The notes below the pieces were generated by a model. The model was not told where the DNA came from. It searched no databases and saw nothing but the letters and a program-made list of their open reading frames with translations. The translations under genes were made by a program, and so were the position numbers. A stretch of DNA of 64,000 nt from NCBI RefSeq assembly GCF_004368965.1, contig NZ_SORO01000001.1:558001-622000 (forward strand). Direction: 5' to 3'. The DNA comes from Leptospira meyeri (lineage in GTDB: Bacteria > Spirochaetota > Leptospiria > Leptospirales > Leptospiraceae). Below, one piece after another: positions 52,257 to 62,192 of the stretch; positions within the stretch are counted from its first letter, which is position 1; every line of letters starts with the position of its first letter.

Positions 52257-54137
52257 ATGATTGGGAAAGAAACATTTCATAAGATTTCTGTCGTTTTTCT
52301 ATACCTTTTTTTTACACTCTCCCCCTTTTCGATTAGCCTTTGCCAGATTTTTGCTGGCGTCTCCCTTTTCTTTTTATTTTTGGACAAAATTATAAAACGG
52401 AAATTTCCCCATTTCGAATCCCAAATCCTTTTTTGGATCCTTCTCTATTTAAGTTTTCTCGTCACACCGACTCTGCATTGGGAAGAAACCAATTGGAAAC
52501 TAACTATCTTAAAATCTGAGTTTGGTGATGTGTGGATGGGATTTTTGTTATTACACCATTCAAATTTATCCAATTTCGAAAAAACGAAACTAAAAAAAGC
52601 GTTAATGATTGGTGCTCTGTTTCTCATTTTATCCGGTTTGGTATCATTACTTTCTCCCTACAGACTTGCTCCTTTTGTGATGGATGGATTTCAATATACC
52701 GAAGGAAGACGACTGCCTCACCTGCTCGCCAATTATATGGGAAAATTCCCTCTCTATTTGCCTATTGGTTTCCAAAGCACTCATCTAACGTATGGCGGGT
52801 TACTTGCTCTTTATCTCCCGTCTGTTTTAGAAAGGTCTTTTCGTATTTTAAAAATAAATAAACAAACTTCAAAGTTTCGTTTTTTTCTTATTGGATTTAT
52901 CATTTTGTCTTTAGCTGGAATCCTTTTACTTTTTCTCAACCAAAGTCGTTCGATTTGGTTTGGACTCTTTTTTGGAATCTTTCTGGTTTCCTTCCAGAAA
53001 AGGATTTCTATTAAAAAATACTTACCGACTCTTGTTTTGGGAGTTTTGGCAGGTGCCAGCATCCTCTATTTGGTTTATCAATACAATTGGCTTTTTCAGA
53101 GAGCCATCGATGATTTATTCGCTAAACGATCGTTAGAGAACCAAAGGATATGGATTCATAAAATGAATTTTGCAATTCTAAAAGATTCTTATTTTTTTGG
53201 AATTGGATCAGGGAATTATACAAATGAATTTATCAGACAAGCGAAAACATTAGTAAACAATCTACCCGAATTGTATTATGATTTGTATATCACACCAAAG
53301 TCACATGCCCATTTCGACTTTTTACATTTTTGGATTTTGGGAGGGTTTCTCTCTGGTTTTTCTTTCCTCTATTTTTTATATCGAGAAACAAAACTCATTT
53401 TAAATGCAGGTAAACATACTGTTTTCTTTTTAGGTTTTTTTGCCATTGTATTTGCCGGTAGTTTCCAATGTTTTCTGTTAGATGATGAAGTTTTGTTGCC
53501 TTTTTTGGGGATTTTATGTTTACTTCCTTTCTCCAAAAATAAAAAAAATATCCAAGATTCTTTAACAGTTAGAAAGCAGACCAAAATTTTTGGAATGATT
53601 CCTTTTTGGATTCTACTTTCCTGTTTAGGGGCTTTCTATTTAACAAAAACTCCTAATAAAGATCTTTTTTTACACCGAACTCGCACAGAACATAACTTCC
53701 CCGATCCAAAGGCACAATCGTCAATCAACGGGAAATTACAGGTCGCTTTGCCAGATGGAACCAAGGAACGATACTTCAAACTCGCAGGATGTTTGGATCA
53801 CAATTCTAACTTTAATGAAACGCACCAAGTCAGAGTGGCACCAATTTTTTTCAAAATCCATTGGGAAGAAAATCAAAAGGGAAATCTACCCGATACTCTT
53901 ACTCTAGAAATTCGGAAACGAGAAAGCTTCGACCAAGACAAAGAATACAAGGTCCAATCGGAACGAATTGTAAAAATAGAAAGTTATCGAAATACAAAAC
54001 AAATCCAAAAGATCCAAGTCTATCCTAAGGAATATTTGGGAGAGGGACTAGAGTTTATTGATTTTGGATTTAAGTATACTTGGAAGGAAGGAAAACCGAT
54101 TCTTCCCAGAATCGAAATTTCAGGGAACTGTGATTAG
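52257..54137 (+). CDS. O-antigen ligase/polymerase family membrane protein
   Basis: 626 residues. Around ten to twelve hydrophobic segments occupy residues 10 to about 445. The family region is LLFLNQSRSIWFGLFFGIFLVSF, with Arg in the central loop, and a periplasmic loop with the HxxFL-like SHAHFDFLHFWILGGFLSG. The last 160 residues are a soluble extension (RYFKLAGCLDHNSNFN; ERIVKIESYRNTKQIQK), unusual for simple WaaL proteins. It may attach or polymerise O-antigen on the LPS core. Adjacent core genes support this. Confidence 0.85.
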   Translation: MIGKETFHKISVVFLYLFFTLSPFSISLCQIFAGVSLFFLFLDKIIKRKFPHFESQILFWILLYLSFLVTPTLHWEETNWKLTILKSEFGDVWMGFLLLHHSNLSNFEKTKLKKALMIGALFLILSGLVSLLSPYRLAPFVMDGFQYTEGRRLPHLLANYMGKFPLYLPIGFQSTHLTYGGLLALYLPSVLERSFRILKINKQTSKFRFFLIGFIILSLAGILLLFLNQSRSIWFGLFFGIFLVSFQKRISIKKYLPTLVLGVLAGASILYLVYQYNWLFQRAIDDLFAKRSLENQRIWIHKMNFAILKDSYFFGIGSGNYTNEFIRQAKTLVNNLPELYYDLYITPKSHAHFDFLHFWILGGFLSGFSFLYFLYRETKLILNAGKHTVFFLGFFAIVFAGSFQCFLLDDEVLLPFLGILCLLPFSKNKKNIQDSLTVRKQTKIFGMIPFWILLSCLGAFYLTKTPNKDLFLHRTRTEHNFPDPKAQSSINGKLQVALPDGTKERYFKLAGCLDHNSNFNETHQVRVAPIFFKIHWEENQKGNLPDTLTLEIRKRESFDQDKEYKVQSERIVKIESYRNTKQIQKIQVYPKEYLGEGLEFIDFGFKYTWKEGKPILPRIEISGNCD

Positions 54138-54400
54138 ATCTGTGGGGGGTCGCCCTGCTTAAAAGAAAAGATGTATTGAATCTAGTTTGGTTTGATTAGA
54201 AAGTCCTGAGGGAAGCGCATCTGCCTTCCTGGCCTTTCGATCTTAAGCCTGTCCTACTCGCGACTCCAGACATCCTGTCCTCAGAAAAATGGCTTCGCAA
54301 CTCGTCCACCCTTGGCCTTACGGCCAACTTCGCCTCAGGCTTTTATGATGCCTTTGCGGAGTAGCTACCCATTTTTTCGCTCGTAGTCATTCGATTTCTA
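54138..54400. other. Gene-free region with GC-rich hairpins
   Basis: No credible reading frame. The base composition is visibly more GC-rich than the flanking genes. Perfect short stems are present: TTGGCC/GGCCAA at 54312-54327, enclosing a GTAA (GNRA-type) tetraloop if read from the minus strand, and GGAAG/CTTCC at 54211-54229. The region sits between the ligase gene and the tRNA pair. It could be a dispersed intergenic repeat, a structured RNA, or the remains of an element. Confidence 0.4.
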
Positions 54401-54484
54401 TACCTGGAGCGGGAATCGAACCCGCACGGGATTACTCCCACAGGATTTTAAGTCCTGTGTGTCTACCAATTCCACCATCCAGGC
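54401..54484 (-). tRNA. tRNA-Leu (UAA anticodon)
   Basis: Minus strand begins GCCTGGA and ends TCCAGGT plus discriminator A, giving a seven-pair acceptor stem with a G-U closing pair. The anticodon arm is CAGGA, loop CTTAAAA, TCCTG, so the anticodon is TAA. A long variable arm and the T-loop GGTTCGATTC are present. No encoded CCA. Confidence 0.95.
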
Positions 54485-54499
54485 GAATCTATCGTGAAA

Positions 54500-54570
<71 letters not shown>

Positions 54571-54703
54571 AATCGTGACTTTGGATAGGCTAAAATACGA
54601 AGGCCTGGTGTCAAATGGAAACTAAAATTCACTTTTCATCGGATTGTAACATTTCTCTAAAAATTCAAATTGCATAAGCTTTTGGAAAGGATGGGCTGTA
54701 AAT

Positions 54704-55117
54704 ATGAACCGAATGACTTTTCTCACTGTATCCATTCTTTTGATTGTTTCTCTCAATTCTTATGCAGACACGGTGAAAGTGAAAGCAACCAAAGAGGTGC
54801 TGGAGAATGTAAAAACATCTTCTCCGACCGCCAATTATGTTTTGGTAGAATCAAAAGACGGCACCAAACAAGCGTTTAAGAAGACTGCTGTAGATGTTGT
54901 CTCTCTCCCCGTAGAATGGGGAACTCCTAAAGAGGAAGAAAAACCTGGATTTTTTGGGTCCCTATTTGCTTCCAAAGATACCAAAGAAGAAACAAAAACA
55001 GAATCGCCAAATCCTGAAGAACCAAAAGAAAACCCTGAAAACCAAAGTTTTTTCAAAAGAAAACTTCCAGAATTGGCAATGGGCGGAATGGTTCTCCTTT
55101 GGTTTATACTTCCTTAA
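54704..55117 (+). CDS. Small exported protein with hydrophobic C-terminus
   Basis: 137 residues. The signal peptide (TFLTVSILLIVSLNSYADT) is followed by a short beta-rich section (NYVLVESKDGTKQAFKKT), an acidic low-complexity stretch rich in Glu, Lys and Pro, and a C-terminal hydrophobic helix (LAMGGMVLLWFILP). This suggests a periplasmic protein anchored by its tail. I recognise no family. A 133-base gap containing no other gene separates it from tRNA-Cys and may hold its promoter. Confidence 0.7.
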   Translation: MNRMTFLTVSILLIVSLNSYADTVKVKATKEVLENVKTSSPTANYVLVESKDGTKQAFKKTAVDVVSLPVEWGTPKEEEKPGFFGSLFASKDTKEETKTESPNPEEPKENPENQSFFKRKLPELAMGGMVLLWFILP

Positions 55118-55120
55118 ACT

Positions 55121-55148
55121 TTCTTCTAAATTTTTTTTTAGAAAGAAC
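55121..55148. terminator. Possible AT-rich bidirectional terminator
   Basis: TTCTTCTAAA and TTTAGAAAGAA form a stem with one bulge around a T-run, between two convergent stop codons. AT-rich, so the stem is weak; position is the main argument. Confidence 0.3.
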
Positions 55149-55153
55149 CTAAC

Positions 55154-56953
55154 TTATTCCCACTCAATGGTCCCCGGTGGTTTGTGGGTAAGATCGTATA
55201 ATACCAAAGAAATTTGTGGCAATGCTAACAATTCTTTGGTGATACTTTCCAAAATCTTTCTGTCCATCTCGTAAAAATTAGCAGTCATTGCTTCTGTTGA
55301 TTCCACTGGTCGTAACACTACCCCATAAGAATTTTCACGTAAACCCACAGGAACAAGGACCACTGGCATTTGCCAGATAGAAGTATGAATGGACTCTTCA
55401 TAGAGGATTCGGTTCACAATCGCATCCGCCTCTCTTAAGATATCCGAGTGCTCTTTGTCTAGGGTCAGTTTGGTATAATGAAATACTCCCGAGAAACTAG
55501 GAATCCCCGGTGCAAAAACCACACGATTGATTTCCTTTTTGAAATTGGTAATCTCTACTGCACACTCATCCAATTCCTTCCAGTTTGTTGTAAAATCATT
55601 TAACACGGCACAGTGGGCATAACTTCTTTGGTCCCCTTGGACCCCGACAGAAAGAATCGGTAAAATTTTAACCTCTGCTTTTTTTCCAGCAAGGGCCAAA
55701 TCAGAAAAATCGAGGATTGGTGGTTTAGTCTCAGGACTTGCAATCATTCTTACCACAAGGCCCGGACCAGGGAAAGGATGCCTTTCGATCCAACGTTCCG
55801 GTAGGCCAAGAAGCCTTCCGAGTTCTCTCACTTCATCCTTGTACAAATCGGCAATGGGTTCGATGATTTTCCCTTCTTGGATGAGTTTTTCAATCTGTGG
55901 GACACGGTTGTGATGGGTTTTGATTTTATGAGAATGTTTGGTTCCCCCTGATTCGATGGTGTCGGGGTAAATGGTTCCTTGGCCTAGAAGCCAATGTTCC
56001 GAATCCAATCCTAAAGAATCAGTGGCTTTACTTTGTGCTTCTAAGAATAGATCTCCAACGATTCGGCGTTTTTTTTCTGGTTCAAATTCGGATTCTAAGT
56101 GTTTGTAAAAGATCTGACTTTCATCCCAAATGGTGAGATCAAAACCAACTTGGTGGAGGTTGTCCATAAGATCTTTCACTTCATTTTTACGCATAAAGCC
56201 CGTATCGACGAGGAGTCCTTTGACCCGATCTTTCCCAAGAGCTTTTGCTAGAAGTAAATAAGCAACAGAAGAATCCACTCCACCTGATACGAGCAAAAAC
56301 ACATTTTTACCTGGGGGGACTTTCTTTTGTAACTCAGAGATTTGTTCTTCCAGAAACTGAGAAATACTCCAACTGGCACCTGCATTACAAAGATTCACAA
56401 AATTTCGAAGTAAAACTTCCCCTTCTTCGGAATGAGTGACTTCCGGATGGAATTGGATTCCAAATTGTTTTTTAGACTCATTTGAAACAAACGCATAACG
56501 ACAATTATCCGAAGAAGCGACAATTTTGAAACCATCTGGCATCCGAACCACTTCATCACCGTGACTCATCCAAACTTTTGTTTTAGAAGAAAGGGATTTT
56601 GAAAGTAGAGAATCTGGATTTTGAATTTCTAAAATAGCAGGGCCGTATTCTTTTGAATTGGAAGAAACCACCTCACCACCGAGAGCCTTCATTAAAAGTT
56701 GGTGACCATAACAGATTCCTAGAATGGGAACAGAAGTTTTAAAAAATCCATCTGGTAGAAGTGGGGCACCCTTCTCATACACGCTACTGGGGCCACCTGA
56801 TAGAATGATTCCAGCATAGGACTCATAGACAGATAAAGGTTCTTCGTTGGAAAGAATTTCCGTATAGGCACCAAGCCTACGAATTCGGGATGCGATGAGG
56901 TGAGCGTATTGACCGCCGAAATCGACGACTGCAATTTTTTTATCACTTTTCAT
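55154..56953 (-). CDS. guaA: GMP synthase (glutamine-hydrolysing)
   Basis: Converts XMP to GMP. 599 residues from the ATG at 56953 (MKSDKKIAVVDFGGQYAHL), the family's usual beginning; an ATG at 56995 would abut the divergent queF start. That is longer than the usual 515-525, and the additional sequence lies in the synthetase half (about 290-330, LESEFEPEKKRRIVGD and following). Class I amidotransferase: GICYGHQL with the Cys nucleophile and FHPEVTHSEEG. PP-loop ATPase: LVSGGVDSSVA. C-terminal dimerisation: NSYGVVLRPVESTEAMTANF and LPPGTIEWE-like ending KPPGTIEWE. Confidence 0.95.
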   Translation of the reverse strand: MKSDKKIAVVDFGGQYAHLIASRIRRLGAYTEILSNEEPLSVYESYAGIILSGGPSSVYEKGAPLLPDGFFKTSVPILGICYGHQLLMKALGGEVVSSNSKEYGPAILEIQNPDSLLSKSLSSKTKVWMSHGDEVVRMPDGFKIVASSDNCRYAFVSNESKKQFGIQFHPEVTHSEEGEVLLRNFVNLCNAGASWSISQFLEEQISELQKKVPPGKNVFLLVSGGVDSSVAYLLLAKALGKDRVKGLLVDTGFMRKNEVKDLMDNLHQVGFDLTIWDESQIFYKHLESEFEPEKKRRIVGDLFLEAQSKATDSLGLDSEHWLLGQGTIYPDTIESGGTKHSHKIKTHHNRVPQIEKLIQEGKIIEPIADLYKDEVRELGRLLGLPERWIERHPFPGPGLVVRMIASPETKPPILDFSDLALAGKKAEVKILPILSVGVQGDQRSYAHCAVLNDFTTNWKELDECAVEITNFKKEINRVVFAPGIPSFSGVFHYTKLTLDKEHSDILREADAIVNRILYEESIHTSIWQMPVVLVPVGLRENSYGVVLRPVESTEAMTANFYEMDRKILESITKELLALPQISLVLYDLTHKPPGTIEWE

Positions 56954-56995
56954 GGGATGATTCCAAAATAATTTTGCAATTGTCGGGGTAAACAA

Positions 56996-57397
56996 ATGTC
57001 GGAAAAAAAATCAGAATCTTCTTACGAGGACAAACAAGACCATATCCCGTCCTGGAAAACCCCGGAAATCGAGTGGTTTGCCAATGTTTATGCCGGAAAA
57101 GAATACAATATTGAATTTACTATCCCAGAATTTACTGCCGTTTGTCCCAAAACAGGTCTACCCGACTTTGGTTCTATTTTTATCGAATACATTCCTCGGG
57201 ATCGCTGCGTAGAACTCAAATCGCTGAAAGAATACATGATGTCCTACCGAAATGTGGGAATTTTCCATGAAAATGTGGTGAACAAAATCCTCGAAGATTT
57301 TGTTCAAGCAGTGGATCCCCTATATGTAAAGGTGGTGGGAGATTACAATGTTCGGGGTGGAGTCAAAACAATCGTTAGGCGAGAGTATAAAGCATAA
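56996..57397 (+). CDS. queF: NADPH-dependent preQ0 reductase (short QueF)
   Basis: Reduces the nitrile of 7-cyano-7-deazaguanine to preQ1 for queuosine in tRNA. 133 residues, the unimodular form. Catalytic Cys in FTAVCPKTGLPDFGSIFIEY with the following Asp, the NADPH motif ELKSLKEYMMSYRN, and FHENVVNKI with the substrate-binding Glu; the ending VRGGVKTIVRREY matches. The stop is directly followed by the ATG of the SemiSWEET gene. The leader is too short for a preQ1 riboswitch between it and guaA. Confidence 0.95.
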   Translation: MSEKKSESSYEDKQDHIPSWKTPEIEWFANVYAGKEYNIEFTIPEFTAVCPKTGLPDFGSIFIEYIPRDRCVELKSLKEYMMSYRNVGIFHENVVNKILEDFVQAVDPLYVKVVGDYNVRGGVKTIVRREYKA

Positions 57398-57655
57398 ATG
57401 GAAAACCTGATTGGCTACATTGCTGCCTTTTTAACTACTGTTTCATTTCTTCCGCAAGTGTTACGAGTTGTCATGACCAAACAAACCCGAGACATCAGCC
57501 GCAATATGTACATCATGTTTTTTGTGGGTGTACTTTTGTGGTTTGTATATGGAGTTTTAAAATCTGATTTTCCCATCATTCTCGCAAATTCGGTCACCAT
57601 ATTTTTTGTATCGATCATTTTATATTATAAACTCAAAACAGAGGAAAACATATGA
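57398..57655 (+). CDS. SemiSWEET sugar transporter
   Basis: 85 residues with three membrane helices (about 5-22, 37-55 and 60-79) and the PQ motif in TTVSFLPQVLRVVMT. A dimer of this triple-helix unit forms a small sugar uniporter. The sequence is very close to what I recall of the L. biflexa SemiSWEET whose crystal structure is known, which is the main hint of the source organism. ISRNMYIMFFVGVLLWFVYG contains the family's Asn/Trp region. It overlaps the ferredoxin start by four bases. Confidence 0.94.
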   Translation: MENLIGYIAAFLTTVSFLPQVLRVVMTKQTRDISRNMYIMFFVGVLLWFVYGVLKSDFPIILANSVTIFFVSIILYYKLKTEENI

Positions 57656-57870
57656 GAAAAGCTTATGTAGACAAAGACAATTGTACTTCTTGTAACCAAT
57701 GTGCAGATAATATGCCGAAATACTTTATGATGGACGAGGATGATGTTTCCCAAACTCATATCGGGGGTGAGTCAATTAACGATGCAATGATCCCAGATGA
57801 AGATGAAAAAAAGGTGCAAAAGGAAATGGATGAATGCCCAGGGGAATGTATCCACTGGAAAAAAAATTAA
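57652..57870 (+). CDS. Small [4Fe-4S] ferredoxin
   Basis: 72 residues, start ATG overlapping the SemiSWEET stop as ATGA. Cysteines in CTSCNQC (11, 14, 17) and CPGEC near 62 give one [4Fe-4S] cluster of the Fer4_13/P450-ferredoxin kind; a second cluster is absent. The middle is acidic (MMDEDDVSQ; PDEDEKK). Electron partner unknown; QueF uses NADPH, so no direct link is implied. Confidence 0.9.
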   Translation: MRKAYVDKDNCTSCNQCADNMPKYFMMDEDDVSQTHIGGESINDAMIPDEDEKKVQKEMDECPGECIHWKKN

Positions 57871-57879
57871 TTTAAACCT

Positions 57880-58764
57880 TTAAACATTCATCCAATCATA
57901 CAGTTTTGGGAATTTTTCTTCTAAATAATCGACGTCCTCTTCTCGACTAACAAGGTAAAGTTGATTCTCGAAACTCCGACAATCCTTTTGATTCGTATAC
58001 AATGATGTTTTTTTTTCAAGTAAATACGTAGGCAAAACAGAAACACCGCACCCGAGTTCCAAAGCAGTCCGGATATCATGAAGATTCGGTAAAACGGAAT
58101 ACTCTTTTAATTTCGGCCGAGAATCAAAATTCACCTTCCAAAACCTTCGAACAATCGCAAAGTCTTCGCTATACACAAACCAGTGTTGGTTTTCCATCCA
58201 AGTTTTGATCATTTCGATTTTGGGTTTGTTTTCTCCCCGAAATGGAAAATTCGCCTCAGAACTGATGGGTTTTGACGCAACAAAAACAAATTTTTCACTG
58301 TATAATTCTTCTAACAAAATTCCCGGAACATTTAACTTTTGATTGGTGATGACTAGATCGATTTCCTTTTTTTCCAAAGAATCCAAAAGTTCGGGAGGAT
58401 GACCATATTGAACATGAAATCTTTCCCTCGATGCAGAAAGATTCGGCAAAATTTTCTCTAAAAAAATCTCTTTGGCGGATCCAATCCTAAACTTACGAAT
58501 ATTTTCTTTCGGTTTCCATTGCCCCTCCATTTTTTCTAATTCTTCGATTGGGCCTGCGATTTGAACATACAACCGTTTGGCGGCATCAGTGGGAATTAAA
58601 TCCCTAGATGTACGGCGAAATAGAACTTCTTTTCTATGCCTTTCCAAAGACTGTAAATGCAAACTGAGTGCCGGTTGGGACAAACCAAGGATTTTTCCTG
58701 CTTTGGTCAAATTCCTCTCACGATAGATACAATAAAAACTTTGGTACAATTCGATCGGATTCAT
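57880..58764 (-). CDS. LysR-family transcriptional regulator
   Basis: 294 residues. The N-terminal winged HTH is clear: SFYCIYRERNLTKAGKILGLSQPALSLHLQSLERH and FRRTSRDLIPTDAAKRLY. The rest is the periplasmic-binding-protein-like effector domain (FRIGSAKEIFLEKILP; LDSLEKKEIDLVITNQKLN; ALELGCGVSVLPTYLL). It is transcribed divergently from the PfpI-family gene, the classical arrangement for a regulator and its target. Effector unknown. Confidence 0.93.
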   Translation of the reverse strand: MNPIELYQSFYCIYRERNLTKAGKILGLSQPALSLHLQSLERHRKEVLFRRTSRDLIPTDAAKRLYVQIAGPIEELEKMEGQWKPKENIRKFRIGSAKEIFLEKILPNLSASRERFHVQYGHPPELLDSLEKKEIDLVITNQKLNVPGILLEELYSEKFVFVASKPISSEANFPFRGENKPKIEMIKTWMENQHWFVYSEDFAIVRRFWKVNFDSRPKLKEYSVLPNLHDIRTALELGCGVSVLPTYLLEKKTSLYTNQKDCRSFENQLYLVSREEDVDYLEEKFPKLYDWMNV

Positions 58765-58774
58765 TTTGATTTGA

Positions 58775-58790
58775 TATTAATTTTATAATA
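58775..58790. promoter_or_regulatory. Possible LysR-type operator
   Basis: The dyad TATT-N8-AATA lies in the 143-base divergent region, 11 bases from the regulator's start. LysR proteins typically bind AT-rich dyads of the T-N11-A kind here. Region is AT-rich overall, so chance occurrence is likely enough to keep confidence low. Confidence 0.3.
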
Positions 58791-58907
58791 CCTAACAATA
58801 AGCACCATCATTATTCTAATAACTTGTTTCCCTTGTCTAAAAAATCAGGTAGGGAAAATTTTTCCCAATCACAGGTATTTAGAACCTGCAAACAAAGCGA
58901 GGACCCA

Positions 58908-59576
58908 ATGAAAAAAGTATTATTTGTATTAACAAGCCACGGAGAAAAAGGGAACGCCGGTTCCACTGGTTACCATTTGGGAGAAGTAGCTCACCCATGG
59001 AAGGTCTTACACGATGCCGGTGTGGAAATGGATTTGGTCAGCCCGAAAGGGGGTGAACCTCCTGTGGATGGATTTGATTTGGAAGATGCTGCCAACAAAG
59101 AATTTTGGAACCATCCCCTTTACCGGGAAAAACGAATTCATACCAAGTCTCCAAAAGAAATTAAGGCAAGTGACTACTCTGCCATTTATTTTGCTGGCGG
59201 ACACGGGACCATGTGGGACTTTCCAGACAACGCAGAACTGCAAGGCCTCACAAGATCCATCTATGAATCAGGTGGGATTGTGGGAGCCGTTTGTCACGGT
59301 CCCTCGGCCCTCGTCAATGTCACTTTGTCCAATGGTTCCAAACTGATTGCGGGAAAACGAGTGAATGGATTTTCCAACGAAGAAGAAGAAATCGTGAAAC
59401 TTGAAGGAGTGGTTCCTTTTCTTTTGGAAGACAAACTGATCGCTGCCGGTGGTCAGTATTCCAAATCAGCACCTTGGAACTCTCATGTAGAAGTAGACGA
59501 AAGGCTTGTGACAGGACAAAATCCGCAATCGGCAAAAGCTGTTGGGGAGGTCATTCTTAGTTTATTAAAAAAATAA
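58908..59576 (+). CDS. DJ-1/PfpI superfamily protein, Hsp31-like
   Basis: 222 residues from the ATG at 58908 with CGAGGA upstream. FVLTSHGEKGN, the AGGHGTMWDF turn and the nucleophile elbow VGAVCHGPSALV (Cys followed by His) are diagnostic of the class I glutamine-amidotransferase-like family that includes Hsp31 and glyoxalase III-type enzymes. PFLLEDKLIAAGGQYSKSAPW and the ending TGQNPQSAKAVGEVIL also fit. Activity could be methylglyoxal detoxification, deglycation or chaperoning. Probably controlled by the divergent LysR regulator. Confidence 0.92.
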   Translation: MKKVLFVLTSHGEKGNAGSTGYHLGEVAHPWKVLHDAGVEMDLVSPKGGEPPVDGFDLEDAANKEFWNHPLYREKRIHTKSPKEIKASDYSAIYFAGGHGTMWDFPDNAELQGLTRSIYESGGIVGAVCHGPSALVNVTLSNGSKLIAGKRVNGFSNEEEEIVKLEGVVPFLLEDKLIAAGGQYSKSAPWNSHVEVDERLVTGQNPQSAKAVGEVILSLLKK

Positions 59577-59609
59577 GAACCACCGTTTCGCAAGAATTTG
59601 TTTTTTTAA

Positions 59610-61145
59610 TCAGGGTTTTGTGGAAACACGAGGCCCTTTGTTTTTTTTCTCCTTAAGACCTAACATATCTTTGGCAATTCCAAATACATCTTTTACCGAT
59701 TGGAACCGGTGTTTTTTTCCCGTTGGGTCATACACAAATCCAATGGTTTTCATCTCAGGGTTCGCATTCCAATACCCATGTCCATGAATCTTTGTTTGTG
59801 ACTTTGTAAACACTTCCCCTTTTCTGGTTCCACTAAAAAACATAGATTGCGAAGTCCGTAAAAGTCCCAGGGCACTAGGATGGATTTTCTTTTGAAGGCA
59901 ACAATTCTCCTCGTCTTCTGAGGTTTGCTTTATTTCTTCGCCTAACAAAACACTAGTGGCAGAAACCCACTCCGCTCCTGGACAGGCCAAAAGAATTTCC
60001 GAAACAAGGGATTGGATTTCCGAGTCAGTAAATTTTGCATTCGCACCGGGTAAAAGGATGGCGGTTCCTCCGGAACTTTTAAAGGTGAGATGAAAACTTC
60101 CCTCTTCATCCCGAATGTATCCTTTTTGTTTTAAAACCACATTCGGTGCGCAAACAACATCGGCAGAATGAAACCCGTGATCAGATACAATCACAAGTCC
60201 CGGACCTTTGGGTGAAAATGCTCCCACAGACTGTAAAAAATCAAAAATGGCTTTGTCCAATTCCAAAAGTCGGGAAAGGGCTTTTTCCGATCCTGGCCCA
60301 AACCCATGGTGGTTGGTATCCAAATCCGTAGTGTATACAAACATCAGATCCGGTTTTTTATTTTGAAAGAGCCAAGTGGCTGTTTTTAATTTCACTTCAT
60401 CTTTTGAGACGTCATTTAACGGAGCTCCTACCGCAAGTTCCGCTTCTTTATGGAGATTCTTTGTGGAAAGCACACGAAGGAGTTTGTCATCCTCTGGGAT
60501 TTTTTTTCTCCAATATTGGGGAAGATTCCAATCAATATTTGCGCCCACAGTGACAGGCCAAAACACATTAGCAGTGGTTTTGCGATTCTCCCTTGCCAAA
60601 TCCCAAAGTGTTGGACTAACGATGTCTTCGGTATACCACATCCATCCCCCATCATTTTTCTCAAAAGGATCGGACAAGGTATTGTTAAAAATTCCATGTT
60701 CTGCCGGATCTTTACCCGTCACCATAGAGGTATGTGCCGGATACGTTACCGAAGGATTCACTGTGGCAATTTCAGAAACTCCATACTTTTGGAAGATTTC
60801 ACTTAGATGGGGAAAATAGGAATGGTATTTGGGATCAGATACGTAGTAAGCAGGAAATCCATCGATAGAAAGAACAATGGTTTGGCGAATTTTTTTGGGT
60901 TGGCTCGCATTTTTTTTCCATGGTTTAGTGGATTTTGCATCTAAAGACTGAAAAACAAATAGAAGCAAAAGGAATCCAAAAGTCAAAAATGGATATTTCC
61001 TGATTTGTTGAGAATTAGAAATACCTACAATCGTTCTTCCATTGAAAAAGTTTTTGTCCGGGCAGTTATGGAAACACCTGCTTACATAAACTGAGGATTT
61101 TCCAAAAGTGGACAACAACACTTCCCGAGGACTTTTTATTCGCAT
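59610..61145 (-). CDS. Type I phosphodiesterase/nucleotide pyrophosphatase family enzyme
   Basis: 511 residues from the ATG at 61145 (AGGA five bases upstream). Alkaline-phosphatase superfamily motifs: IVLSIDGFPAYYV, the nucleophile region VNPSVTYPAHTSMVTGK, DPAEHGIFNN, TTDLDTNHHGFGPGSE and VIVSDHGFH, giving both metal sites. A hydrophobic segment (FLTFGFLLLLFVFQSLDA) begins only near residue 53, so either the N-terminus is cytoplasmic with a signal anchor or a later start is used. It likely hydrolyses phosphodiesters or pyrophosphates in the periplasm. It begins nine bases after the fliM stop, though a flagellar role is unlikely. Confidence 0.9.
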   Translation of the reverse strand: MRIKSPREVLLSTFGKSSVYVSRCFHNCPDKNFFNGRTIVGISNSQQIRKYPFLTFGFLLLLFVFQSLDAKSTKPWKKNASQPKKIRQTIVLSIDGFPAYYVSDPKYHSYFPHLSEIFQKYGVSEIATVNPSVTYPAHTSMVTGKDPAEHGIFNNTLSDPFEKNDGGWMWYTEDIVSPTLWDLARENRKTTANVFWPVTVGANIDWNLPQYWRKKIPEDDKLLRVLSTKNLHKEAELAVGAPLNDVSKDEVKLKTATWLFQNKKPDLMFVYTTDLDTNHHGFGPGSEKALSRLLELDKAIFDFLQSVGAFSPKGPGLVIVSDHGFHSADVVCAPNVVLKQKGYIRDEEGSFHLTFKSSGGTAILLPGANAKFTDSEIQSLVSEILLACPGAEWVSATSVLLGEEIKQTSEDEENCCLQKKIHPSALGLLRTSQSMFFSGTRKGEVFTKSQTKIHGHGYWNANPEMKTIGFVYDPTGKKHRFQSVKDVFGIAKDMLGLKEKKNKGPRVSTKP

Positions 61146-61154
61146 AAATCCTGT

Positions 61155-62188
<1,034 letters not shown>

Positions 62189-62192
<4 letters not shown>

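Noticed and set aside
54161..54400. Third tRNA or a small reading frame in the gene-free region
   Set aside because: The hairpins do not form a cloverleaf, and every frame is broken within a few dozen codons without ribosome sites.
56954..56995. Purine or preQ1 riboswitch between guaA and queF
   Set aside because: The divergent gap is only 42 bases, too short for a purine aptamer plus promoters, and no preQ1 hairpin pattern was seen.
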